From the NCBI RefSeq assembly GCF_012927445.1, contig NZ_JABBPD010000003.1, positions 1-64,000 on the forward strand: a DNA stretch of 64,000 bases, read 5' to 3'. This document shows, one piece after another, positions 34,573 through 42,464 of this stretch. Made by a program: the position numbers and the translations under genes. Below the pieces are notes generated by a model that searched no databases, was not told the origin of the DNA, and saw nothing but the letters and a program-made list of their open reading frames with translations. Source of the DNA: Rhodoferax sp. GTDB taxonomy: Bacteria; Pseudomonadota; Gammaproteobacteria; Burkholderiales; Burkholderiaceae_C. Positions within the stretch are counted from its first letter, which is position 1, and every line of letters starts with the position of its first letter.

Positions 34573-35889
34573 TTACATCCCCAGGTACGCGGCCCGCACC
34601 TGCTCATTGCTGATCAACTCCTGCCCGGTGCCGGTCAGTGTCACCTGACCCGTCTCCAGCACATAACCGCGGTCGGCAATCGCCAGCGCCGCAAAAGCGT
34701 TCTGCTCCACCAGCAGAATGGTCATGCCCTGCGCCTTGAGCGTCTTGACCACGTTAAACACCTCCTCGACCAGCAGCGGTGCCAGCCCCATGGAAGGCTC
34801 GTCCAGCAGCAGCATCTTGGGCCGCCCCATCAGGGCACGGCCAATCGCCAGCATCTGCTGCTGGCCACCGGACAAGGTGCCGGCCGGCAGCAGCCGCTTT
34901 TCCTTCAAGATCGGAAACATGGCAAAGACTTTTTCCAGATCACCTTCGACCTGTTGCTTCGGCTGGGTATAGGCCCCCAGGCGCAAGTTATCGTCAATCG
35001 ACAGCGGCCCGAACACCTGGCGCCCCTCCGGGCTCTGGCAGATGCCGCGGCGCATGCGCAAGTCCGAGCGCAGCCGGCTGATATCTTCGCCGTCGAAATG
35101 GATACTGCCGGCGCTCATCGGCTGCACCCCCGACAGCGTCCGCAGAAAGGTCGTCTTGCCCGCGCCGTTGGCCCCCACCAAGGCCACCGTTTCGCCACGG
35201 CGCACTTCCAGGCTGATGCCCTTCAAGGCCTTGATGCGGCCATAACAGCTCTCCATCTGGCTCACACGCAGCAGCACATCGGTTTTGGCGGGTGCGGCGT
35301 TGGCTTGCAGGTGGCCCGCCGTGCGTCCGCCCAGCCCGATCGATTCCGGGGCCAGACTGGCAATGCGGTGAAACAGCTCCCGAAACTCCGCCTTGGCCTT
35401 GTCGCCAAACAGCGGGTCAGCGTTGTCCAGAAAGGCGCTGTCGATCTCACGCCAGTCTTGTGCCGTCAACACCTCGCGGGCCAGCGGCATGGCATACTTT
35501 TCCTCCGCCTGGATATGACTCTTCAAGCCGGCGGTGTAAAGACGCAAGGCGGCGGCGAACTCAGGGATCGCCAACTGGCCCTGGGCGGCTTGCGCCACGC
35601 AGGCGCGCAAGGCCTGGAGTTTCTCCGGCCCATCGCGGTGGTCTGCTTGCAGCGGGTCCAGAATGGCCGCCGCCTGTGTGCTGCGCAGGCGCAGGATCCG
35701 AAACAGGAAGTCATCTTCTTTGGGGTGGTGCGAGCGGTCGACAAACTGTTCGATGTAGTCAAACACCGAATTGAAGAAGGCAGCGTCCACCGCTGCGCCG
35801 CCCTCGATTTCTTCGGCGACCTGGTCGATGGTGGTGGCGAGGCGCCACAGATTGCTGTGGTCTTCGCTGATGATGCGCAGTGCTTGCAT
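34573..35889 (-). CDS. livF: Hemerythrin-LivF fusion: O2/iron-binding domain joined to a branched-chain-type ABC ATPase
   Basis: 438 residues against about 235 for ordinary LivF. Residues 1-175 form a hemerythrin/HHE four-helix domain with candidate diiron ligands His11, His54 or His55 (HHPKED, Glu58), His84, and His125 with Glu129. After a linker (180-203) comes a complete LivF: Walker A GANGAGKTT (239-247), LSGGQ (339-343), Walker B MLLLDEP (359-365), LLVEQN. The frame is open throughout. It follows livG by 31 bases in the livHMG(F) operon beside paaX, so it may couple transport to O2 or iron; this is inference. Internal Met212 falls too late for a full LivF. Confidence 0.9.
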   Translation of the reverse strand: MQALRIISEDHSNLWRLATTIDQVAEEIEGGAAVDAAFFNSVFDYIEQFVDRSHHPKEDDFLFRILRLRSTQAAAILDPLQADHRDGPEKLQALRACVAQAAQGQLAIPEFAAALRLYTAGLKSHIQAEEKYAMPLAREVLTAQDWREIDSAFLDNADPLFGDKAKAEFRELFHRIASLAPESIGLGGRTAGHLQANAAPAKTDVLLRVSQMESCYGRIKALKGISLEVRRGETVALVGANGAGKTTFLRTLSGVQPMSAGSIHFDGEDISRLRSDLRMRRGICQSPEGRQVFGPLSIDDNLRLGAYTQPKQQVEGDLEKVFAMFPILKEKRLLPAGTLSGGQQQMLAIGRALMGRPKMLLLDEPSMGLAPLLVEEVFNVVKTLKAQGMTILLVEQNAFAALAIADRGYVLETGQVTLTGTGQELISNEQVRAAYLGM

Positions 35890-35920
35890 GCGAGTGCCTT
35901 ATTTTTGTTTTTTTCTTGTT

Positions 35921-36688
35921 TTAAGCGTGGGTGCCAAGATAGGCGGCGATCACGTCGGGATTCTTGCGCACCTCTTGCCCGGTGCCTTCCGCCAGCTTCT
36001 TGCCGTAGTCCAGCACCAGAATGCGATCTGACAGGTTCATCACCATCTTCATGTCGTGCTCCACCAGCACCACGGTGACGCCGGAGTCGGCCACCTTGCG
36101 CACCAGGGCGTCGACTTCAATGGTTTCCTTCGGGTTCAGACCGGCGGCCGGTTCGTCCAGAAAGATGATGCGCGGCTTCAGGGCCAGCGCGCGGGCAATC
36201 TCCAGCCGCTTCAGGGCGCCATACGGCATGCTGTCGGCACGGGCTTCGATGTAAGCCGCCAACCCGACAAAGCGCATCAGCTCGGCCGACTCTTCGCGCA
36301 GTTCAGCGTCCCGGCGCGTGATGGACGGGAACCGCAGCGCGGCTTTGAGCGGGTTGCGGTCCAGTCGCAGGTGGGCGCCGACCATCACGTTCTCGATCGC
36401 GCTCATGTTCATGCAGATCTGCAGGTTCTGAAACGTGCGGGCCACGCCGCGGCGGGCCAATTCGTTGGGTACCTTGCCCGCGATGGACTCACCGTCGAGC
36501 AAGATGGTGCCACTAGTGGGGGTGTAGACCCCGGTGATCAGATTGAACAGCGTGGTCTTGCCTGCGCCATTGGGGCCGATGACGGCATAGACAATGCCGG
36601 CTTCGATGCTGAAGCTGACGTTTTGCACCGCTTTAACGCCACCGAACTGGATCGAGAGTTGTTTGACTTCAAGGAGTGCCATGCTCAA
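35921..36688 (-). CDS. livG: LivG-type ABC transporter ATP-binding protein
   Basis: 255 residues. Walker A GPNGAGKTTLFNLITG, the LivG-specific GVARTFQNLQIC, Walker B RIIFLDEPAAGLNP and VLVEHDMKMVM are present. The signature region reads PYGALKRLEIARAL (YGxxKRLE in place of LSGGQ), which is normal for this branch. Its start overlaps the livM stop. It pairs with the hemerythrin-LivF protein as the second ATPase. Confidence 0.94.
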   Translation of the reverse strand: MSMALLEVKQLSIQFGGVKAVQNVSFSIEAGIVYAVIGPNGAGKTTLFNLITGVYTPTSGTILLDGESIAGKVPNELARRGVARTFQNLQICMNMSAIENVMVGAHLRLDRNPLKAALRFPSITRRDAELREESAELMRFVGLAAYIEARADSMPYGALKRLEIARALALKPRIIFLDEPAAGLNPKETIEVDALVRKVADSGVTVVLVEHDMKMVMNLSDRILVLDYGKKLAEGTGQEVRKNPDVIAAYLGTHA

Positions 36689-37617
36689 GCTCCCTTGCCA
36701 AATTTAGCGGCCAGTGTCGGCACCAGTCCCTTGGGCATGAAGATCATGCAGACCATCAGGATGGCGCCGAAGGCGACCGTTTCCCAGCCTTCAAACGTGG
36801 CCAACGCCTGTGGCAGTGCGGTGAGCAACACGGCGCCCACTATCGAGCCGTAGACCGAGGCCATGCCGCCAATCACCACCATGGTGACCAGTTCAATGGA
36901 GTGAAAGAAATCGGCGAAGTTGGGCGTGACAAAGCCGACGTAATGGGCGGTGATACTGCCCATCAGGCTGGCAAAGACAGCGGAGATGACAAAGATCGAC
37001 ACCTTGTAGCGCACCACATCAACACCAGCGACCTGGGACGCCACCTCCGAGCCGTGCAAGGCACGCAGGGCGCGCCCGAAGGGGGAGTTGATCAGGTTCA
37101 GGGAGGCCCAGACGCTGACCGAGAGCAGCAGGGCCACCACCCAGTACCAGTGCTTGTCGCTCGACAGCTCAAAGCCCAACAGGCCTAAAGGCGGCACCGG
37201 CATGCCGTCCGGGCCACCGGTCAAGGCGGCTTCATTGCGCAGCACGATGTTGATGATGATGCCCAGGCCCAAAGTGGCCATCGCCAGGTAGTGGCCCTTG
37301 AGCTTGAAGATCGGCCGGGCCAGCAAGGCCGCCAGCAGACCGGTGACCAGCGCCCCGGCCCCCATTGCCAGCAGCGGATGCCAGCCGAAGTGGGTTGGCA
37401 GCACGGCCGAGGCGTAAGCCCCGATCCCCAGGAAGCCAGCGTGCCCCATGCTGATCTGGCCGGCAAAGCCGATCAGCAGGTTCAGGCCCAACACAATCAC
37501 GGCGTTGATCGCCATGCGAATGACCAGATCCATGTAGAAACTGTTGGGCAGCACAAAAGGCAGCACCAGCAAAATGGCGATGACGATGTACAGCCCAAAA
37601 AAAGCGCTCTTTCTCAT
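36685..37617 (-). CDS. livM: LivM-type ABC transporter permease
   Basis: 310 residues, strongly hydrophobic with eight to ten spans. NLLIGFAGQISMGHAGFLGIGAYASA and RALRGSE-like coupling text (FGRALRALHGSEVASQVAGV) identify the LivM branch of branched-chain or aromatic-acid permeases. It lies between livH (3 bases upstream) and livG (overlapping). Confidence 0.93.
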   Translation of the reverse strand: MRKSAFFGLYIVIAILLVLPFVLPNSFYMDLVIRMAINAVIVLGLNLLIGFAGQISMGHAGFLGIGAYASAVLPTHFGWHPLLAMGAGALVTGLLAALLARPIFKLKGHYLAMATLGLGIIINIVLRNEAALTGGPDGMPVPPLGLLGFELSSDKHWYWVVALLLSVSVWASLNLINSPFGRALRALHGSEVASQVAGVDVVRYKVSIFVISAVFASLMGSITAHYVGFVTPNFADFFHSIELVTMVVIGGMASVYGSIVGAVLLTALPQALATFEGWETVAFGAILMVCMIFMPKGLVPTLAAKFGKGA

Positions 37618-37620
37618 GAC

Positions 37621-38496
37621 TTAGACCCGATCCGTTGATTTGCTGCCAAACAGACCGCGTGGCATGAAGAAGAGAATGAACAAGATCAGAACGAAGGGAA
37701 TCGCATCCTTGTAGGCAGAGGAGATGTAGCCGGCGCCCATGGCTTCCAGAATGCCGACCAGCAAGCCGCCCAGCACCGCGCCCAGACCGTTGCCCAGACC
37801 GCCGACAACGGCGGCGACAAAGCCTTTGAGACCCAGCATGATGCCAACGTCGTAGGACGTCATGGTGATCGGGGTCACCAGAATGCCGCCTAATGCACCG
37901 AGTGCGGCCGACATGGCAAAGCTCATGAACAGCACCCAGTTGGTGTTGATGCCCACCAACTCGGCGGCCAGCCGGTTGAACGAGGTGGCCAGCATCGCTT
38001 TGCCATGCAGGGTGCGGTTGAAGAAGTACCACAACGCCACCACCACCAAGGCCGTGCCGCCCAGCACCCACAGGCTTTGCGGCATCAGCGTAGCGCCCAG
38101 GATGGCAATCGGCACTTCGCCGGAAAACGCCGGCAGACTGTGGGTGGCTTTACCAAGCCAGACCTGGATCAGGCCGCGAATGACCAGCGATGCACCGATG
38201 GTGATGATGATCAGGGTGACGGTCTCAGCGCCTTTGACCGGCTCAATCGCCAGCTTCTCCAGCAGGACGCCGACGATGGCGGGTACCAGAATGGCCAGCA
38301 CCAACGCCACCGGCAGTGGCAAGCCGGCCTGGGTGAAGAAGACTGCCAGCATGCCGCCGAGCATGATGAATTCGCCTTGCGCAAAGTTGATGACGTTGCT
38401 GGCGTTGTAGATCAGGGTGAAGCCCAGAGCGGCCAGCGCGTAGGTCGCGCCGACCGTGATGCCGGAGAACAGGAATTGCAGAAATTGGGCCAGCAT
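37621..38496 (-). CDS. livH: LivH-type ABC transporter permease
   Basis: 291 residues from MLAQFLQFLFSGITVGATYALAALGFTLIYNASNVINFAQGEF, a textbook LivH start; the longer open frame to 38640 has a charged, unrelated leader and overlaps a putative operator. Later GKAMLATSFNRLAAELVGIN and GLKGFVAAVVGGLGN are typical. It is first in the operon, transcribed away from paaX. Substrate could be branched-chain amino acids or, from context, phenylacetate-like acids. Confidence 0.93.
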   Translation of the reverse strand: MLAQFLQFLFSGITVGATYALAALGFTLIYNASNVINFAQGEFIMLGGMLAVFFTQAGLPLPVALVLAILVPAIVGVLLEKLAIEPVKGAETVTLIIITIGASLVIRGLIQVWLGKATHSLPAFSGEVPIAILGATLMPQSLWVLGGTALVVVALWYFFNRTLHGKAMLATSFNRLAAELVGINTNWVLFMSFAMSAALGALGGILVTPITMTSYDVGIMLGLKGFVAAVVGGLGNGLGAVLGGLLVGILEAMGAGYISSAYKDAIPFVLILFILFFMPRGLFGSKSTDRV

Positions 38497-38630
38497 TACA
38501 TGCCCCGTCCTGTTCGATTGAAAACCAAGTGCTTGACCGATTGCTTGAGCATTTTTTCCTTGTCGTTTCAGTAAAGGGCTACGCGCCCATACTTTGCGAT
38601 TTTGAAACGCAACCAATGATCTGTCAATAA

Positions 38631-38672
38631 AGTGATACAAGAAAATTGTAAATATAATTTATTTGTATCACT
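38631..38672. promoter_or_regulatory. Inverted repeat in the livH promoter region
   Basis: Perfect 10-bp arms AGTGATACAA (38631-38640) and TTGTATCACT (38663-38672) flank a 22-base AT-rich spacer that could hold a promoter (TAAATATAATTTAT). It lies 134 bases upstream of the livH start and 78 bases from the paaX stop. TGATAC/TGATTC half-sites also occur before paaN, so PaaX or another PAA regulator may bind here; this is inference. Confidence 0.55.
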
Positions 38673-38749
38673 TTAAGTGGTGTCAAGAGGGTTTTCCCTA
38701 GCTAACTCCGAGATAAATATGAGAAAGATCACTCGACGCAATGATCTCG

Positions 38750-39703
38750 TCAAGCTGGCGGTGATAGCGGGTCTTCGTTTTGGAATCGTTCAGCCAACAT
38801 GGGGAGCGCGACCGGTGTCGTGCCGTTCGATAATTTCATGTGGAGCTCAATGTGACGCTCGGAGGGCGCGAGCAGGCGTCGGTAAAGCTCCTTGCACAGC
38901 AGGCGGGCTTTTTGCCCGGGCCAGTTGCCGGGAAGCAGTACGTCAGGAAGTTCTGGGTCCCGTAGCAGCAGTCGACGATAGTCGTGGATGAGCAGGGTGC
39001 GCAACAAGAAGGCGCTTTCGTCGTCAATTTCGTTCTGCATTTCACGGCGCAGCTGATCCAGCATGGGCTGATAACACGCCACGAAGTCGGTATAGGACGT
39101 GCCGAGCTGTTCCAGGTTCCATGCGTTCTGCACCATATCGGCGTCACTGGCCGAGAGGTCTGAGCCGGCATGGGCGGCCAGTAAAGGCATCAAGTGCTTG
39201 AGCAAATCGCTCATGCCCTCCGTCGTGAGTGCATCAACAGCGGTTGTCAGATCCGTGCTGGGATGAACGAAACAGTCCGAGCCCACCACCCCAAAACCTT
39301 GCCAGAAGAAGGCGCGCCGCAGCCGTTCACGCTGCTTGGGCTCAATTTCTCCGACGGTCAGAATGAGGCGCCAACGGCGATCCCAGAGGGGGGCATTGGA
39401 CGCGTAAATATGGCGCGCTGATTCTTCAAAGCGACGCTGCCCTGCAGGGGTCAGCATGTAATCTGCACGTCGACCGATGGCTTCGGAGTACATCCATTCC
39501 TCTTTGACGAGGCGAAAAATGGCAGTCCGGATGAGTCGCTCATTCAGTTGGAGTGGTTTGAGCAAGCCAATCAGGCTGCCCAACCAAATGCGTCCACCAC
39601 GTGGCAAAACAGCATCGCCAAAAACGGAAATTATCAGCGAGCCTGCCTTCATGCGGCTTTGCTGCCGAAAGTCGGCAAGGTGTTTCTGGATGGAATCAAT
39701 CAC
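38750..39703 (-). CDS. paaX: PaaX-family repressor of phenylacetate degradation
   Basis: 317 residues. The N-terminal winged-helix region reads KAGSLIISVFGDAVLPRGGRIWLGSLIGLLKPL and the next segment LIRTAIFRLVKEEWMYSEAIGRRADYMLT, the PaaX signature. In characterised relatives phenylacetyl-CoA relieves repression of the paa genes. It is divergent from paaN, with 282 bases between them, and is convergent with nothing: livH lies downstream on the same strand. Confidence 0.92.
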   Translation of the reverse strand: MIDSIQKHLADFRQQSRMKAGSLIISVFGDAVLPRGGRIWLGSLIGLLKPLQLNERLIRTAIFRLVKEEWMYSEAIGRRADYMLTPAGQRRFEESARHIYASNAPLWDRRWRLILTVGEIEPKQRERLRRAFFWQGFGVVGSDCFVHPSTDLTTAVDALTTEGMSDLLKHLMPLLAAHAGSDLSASDADMVQNAWNLEQLGTSYTDFVACYQPMLDQLRREMQNEIDDESAFLLRTLLIHDYRRLLLRDPELPDVLLPGNWPGQKARLLCKELYRRLLAPSERHIELHMKLSNGTTPVALPMLAERFQNEDPLSPPA

Positions 39704-39843
39704 TGGGAAGTACCGGAGGCTACAGGCATAAAGGCGTGCATCTTAGCCGCCCTGATTGTTTTGCAAGTTAGCGGCGTTTTGTTCTGGCTGGCAAGGTTCA
39801 TGGTTTTGGTCTTAGGCACGAGGTCCCTATTTTTAACATTAAA

Positions 39844-39892
39844 GCGATACATGTTTCAAAATAAACAAAGACTTAATGAATCACTATGTGAT
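39844..39892. promoter_or_regulatory. Candidate PaaX-type operator region upstream of paaN
   Basis: The AT-rich paaX-paaN gap holds GCGATACATGTTTC (39844-39857) and a palindrome ATCACTATGTGAT (39880-39892), also readable as TGATTCATTAAG on the minus strand. These share TGAT(A/T)C half-sites with the livH upstream repeat. An AGGAAAAATCA ribosome-binding site sits just before paaN. The rest of 39704-39985 shows no gene. Confidence 0.5.
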
Positions 39893-39985
39893 AAAGTTAA
39901 TTTAAATTAAAAACAGTTGATTAAAAAATTGTTGACTGAAGTTCCTTGTCTGCAAATGCAGGCATCCCTCATTTAGGAAAAATCA

Positions 39986-41653
39986 ATGTCCCACCCCCTA
40001 TTCGAAAAGCACCGCGCCAAACTCGACCATGCGCTTAAGGCGATCCAAACCCGTGGTTATTGGTCTGCCTACAACGAAATGCCCAGCCCTAAAACCTATG
40101 GTGAAACCGCCGCTGAAGATGGCAAGCGCGCTTTTGACGCACATCTGGGACACCAATTTGCGATCGATCAGCCAGGGCAGACGGGTTGGTTGGGTGGCGA
40201 GCAGTCGCCCTTCGGCGTTGAACTCAACGTTCAGTACCCGGTGTGTGAAACGCAAGCCTTGATTGATGCCGGTCAGCAGGCCATGCTGGGCTGGCAGGCG
40301 GTGGGTAGCGAAGGGCGCACTGGTATTTGCATCGAGATGCTGGACCGTTTGAACCAGCAAAGTTTTGAGCTGGCGCACGCCGTGATGACAACGACTGGTC
40401 AAGGCTGGATGATGGCGTTTCAAGCCGGTTCACCCCACGCACAAGATCGTGGTCTGGAGGCCGTGACTTATGCCTACCGCGAACAGAGCTTTGTGCCGAC
40501 GGAGACGATTTGGGAAAAGCCGCAGGGCAAGAACCCACCGCTGGTGATGAAAAAGCTCTTCGAAGTGGTGGGGCGTGGTGTGGGTGTCGTCGTCGGCTGT
40601 GGCACCTTTCCGACCTGGAATACCTACCCCGGTTTGTTTGCCGCCTTGGCGACCGGCAATGCCGTGATCATCAAACCGCATGGCAACGCGATTCTGCCCG
40701 CGGCCATCACCGTACGCACCATCCGCGCCGTACTGATTGAGAACGACATCGACCCCAACCTGGTCACCCTGTGTATCGCGGATAAACGTGAAACCACGCA
40801 ACAGTTGGTGACCCATGCGGCGGTCAAGTCGGTGGACTTCACCGGCGGTAATGTATTTGGTCAATGGCTGATCGACAACTGCCGTCAAGCTCAGGTCTAT
40901 GCCGAATTGGCAGGTGTGAACAACATCGTGATTGACTCCACCGATGCCTACAAGTCGATGCTGCGCAATCTGGCGTTCACGCTGGCGCTCTATTCCGGCC
41001 AGATGTGCACCACTTCGCAGGCGCTGTTTGTGCCGGCGGGCGGGATTGACACCGAAGACGACCACAAGTCTTATGACGAAGTTTGTGCGGATCTCGCCCG
41101 CACCATCGAGGGCACGCTGGCCAAGCCGGAAGTCGCGCTCGCCGTGCTCGGCGCCATGCAATCAGCGGACACCTTGAAACGCGTTGAGGAAGCCAACAGC
41201 GGCGCGCTCGGCCGCGTGATTCTGGCCTCGAAAAAACTCGACAACCCCGAATTTCCGAACGCCGAAGTGCGCACACCGGTGCTGCTGGCCTGCGATGCGG
41301 CCGATGAAAAAGCCTATATGGAAGAGCGTTTTGGCCCGATCACCTTTGTCGTCAAAGTGGCCGATACCGCCGCGGCAATCGCCTTGTCGGAGCGCATTGT
41401 GAGCACCCACGGCGCCTTGACCACCGGCATTTACTCCACCAACCCCGAAGTGATTGACGCCATGACCGCCGCCACCTGGCGCGCCAAGGTCGCGCTGTCG
41501 ATCAACCTGACCAGCGGCGTGTTTGTGAATCAGTCCTCCGCCTTCTCCGACTACCACGGCACCGGCGGCAACCCGGCGGCGAATGCCTCTTACTCGGATT
41601 CGGCTTTTGTGGCCAATCGTTTCCGGGTCATTCAGCGTCGTTACCACGTCTAA
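39986..41653 (+). CDS. paaN: PaaN, ring-opening pathway aldehyde dehydrogenase
   Basis: 555 residues starting MSHPLFEKHRAKLDHALKA. It is an aldehyde-dehydrogenase-fold protein of the PaaN type, with the catalytic-Cys region LYSGQMCTTSQALF and a C-terminal NQSSAFSDYHGTGGNPA. It should oxidise the 3-oxo-5,6-dehydrosuberyl-CoA semialdehyde produced on ring opening. Unlike the ~680-residue PaaZ, it lacks the C-terminal MaoC-like oxepin-CoA hydrolase domain. First gene of the plus-strand paa operon. Confidence 0.9.
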   Translation: MSHPLFEKHRAKLDHALKAIQTRGYWSAYNEMPSPKTYGETAAEDGKRAFDAHLGHQFAIDQPGQTGWLGGEQSPFGVELNVQYPVCETQALIDAGQQAMLGWQAVGSEGRTGICIEMLDRLNQQSFELAHAVMTTTGQGWMMAFQAGSPHAQDRGLEAVTYAYREQSFVPTETIWEKPQGKNPPLVMKKLFEVVGRGVGVVVGCGTFPTWNTYPGLFAALATGNAVIIKPHGNAILPAAITVRTIRAVLIENDIDPNLVTLCIADKRETTQQLVTHAAVKSVDFTGGNVFGQWLIDNCRQAQVYAELAGVNNIVIDSTDAYKSMLRNLAFTLALYSGQMCTTSQALFVPAGGIDTEDDHKSYDEVCADLARTIEGTLAKPEVALAVLGAMQSADTLKRVEEANSGALGRVILASKKLDNPEFPNAEVRTPVLLACDAADEKAYMEERFGPITFVVKVADTAAAIALSERIVSTHGALTTGIYSTNPEVIDAMTAATWRAKVALSINLTSGVFVNQSSAFSDYHGTGGNPAANASYSDSAFVANRFRVIQRRYHV

Positions 41654-41662
41654 GGCACGGTC

Positions 41663-42460
41663 ATGACTTTTGAAAATATCCGCTTTGAGGTGCAGGGCAG
41701 CGTTGCCCGCCTGACTCTCAATCGCCCCGACAAGATGAACAGCTTCAACGCGGCCATGCACGCCGAGTTGCGATCGGCGCTGGACCAGGTTCAGGAAGAC
41801 AAAACGATCCGTGTGCTGGTGCTCACCGGCGCCGGTCGCGGGTTTTGTGCCGGGCAGGATTTATCCGATAGCCAGGTGCAATTCGTGCCCGGCGAAACAG
41901 CGCCTGATATGGGCAATGTAGTTGAGCAAAACTACAAGCCGCTGATCTTGCGCCTGCAAAATCTGCGGGTGCCGACCATCGCGGCCGTCAATGGTGTTGC
42001 GGCGGGCGCTGGGTCCAGCTTGGCGCTGGCTTGTGACTTGGTTATTGCCAGCAAATCGGCCTCGTTTTTGCAGGCCTTCTCCAAGGTCGGCTTGCTTCCC
42101 GACACCGGCGGCACCTGGTTTCTGCCACAACGTGTCGGCATGGCACGCGCCATGGGCCTGGCGCTGCTGGCGGGCAAACTGTCGGCGGAAAAGGCCGCCG
42201 AATGGGGGCTGATTTGGGCCGCCGTGGAAGACGCCGAGTTTGCCGCCACTGTCGATGCGTTGGCGCTCCAACTGTCCACCGCGCCCACCAAAGCCTTGGT
42301 GCGCACACGGCAAGCCATGCATGCCGCGCCCGGCCACACGCTGGAACAGCAACTGTCCATGGAAGCCGGTTTCATGCGCGAGTTGGGCTGGAGTGCCGAC
42401 TTCACCGAAGGTGTTGCCGCCTTCGTGGGCAAGCGCGCACCTCATTTCACGGGGGAATAA
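41663..42460 (+). CDS. paaG: PaaG, ring-1,2-epoxyphenylacetyl-CoA isomerase
   Basis: 265 residues of the crotonase family: LNRPDKMNSFN, GRGFCAGQDLSD, VAAGAGSSLALACDLVIA and FSKVGLLPDTGGTWFLP. The CAGQDLxD and GLLPDTGGTW text is typical of PaaG, which isomerises the epoxide to oxepin-CoA. Nine bases after paaN and five before paaH. Confidence 0.93.
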   Translation: MTFENIRFEVQGSVARLTLNRPDKMNSFNAAMHAELRSALDQVQEDKTIRVLVLTGAGRGFCAGQDLSDSQVQFVPGETAPDMGNVVEQNYKPLILRLQNLRVPTIAAVNGVAAGAGSSLALACDLVIASKSASFLQAFSKVGLLPDTGGTWFLPQRVGMARAMGLALLAGKLSAEKAAEWGLIWAAVEDAEFAATVDALALQLSTAPTKALVRTRQAMHAAPGHTLEQQLSMEAGFMRELGWSADFTEGVAAFVGKRAPHFTGE

Positions 42461-42464
42461 AGAG

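Noticed and set aside
34954..36078. A 374-codon plus-strand frame across livF and livG
   Set aside because: Antisense to two well-supported ABC ATPases, with low-complexity Ala/Arg/Gln composition and no motif. Treated as a shadow.
38497..38640. N-terminal extension of livH
   Set aside because: The added 48 residues are charged and unrelated to LivH, which conventionally starts at the MLAQFLQFLFSG segment. The region also contains promoter-like AT-rich sequence.
39548..39910. A 120-codon plus-strand frame across the paaX start and paaX-paaN gap
   Set aside because: Overlaps paaX antisense and runs through AT-rich regulatory sequence. No ribosome-binding site or recognisable domain.
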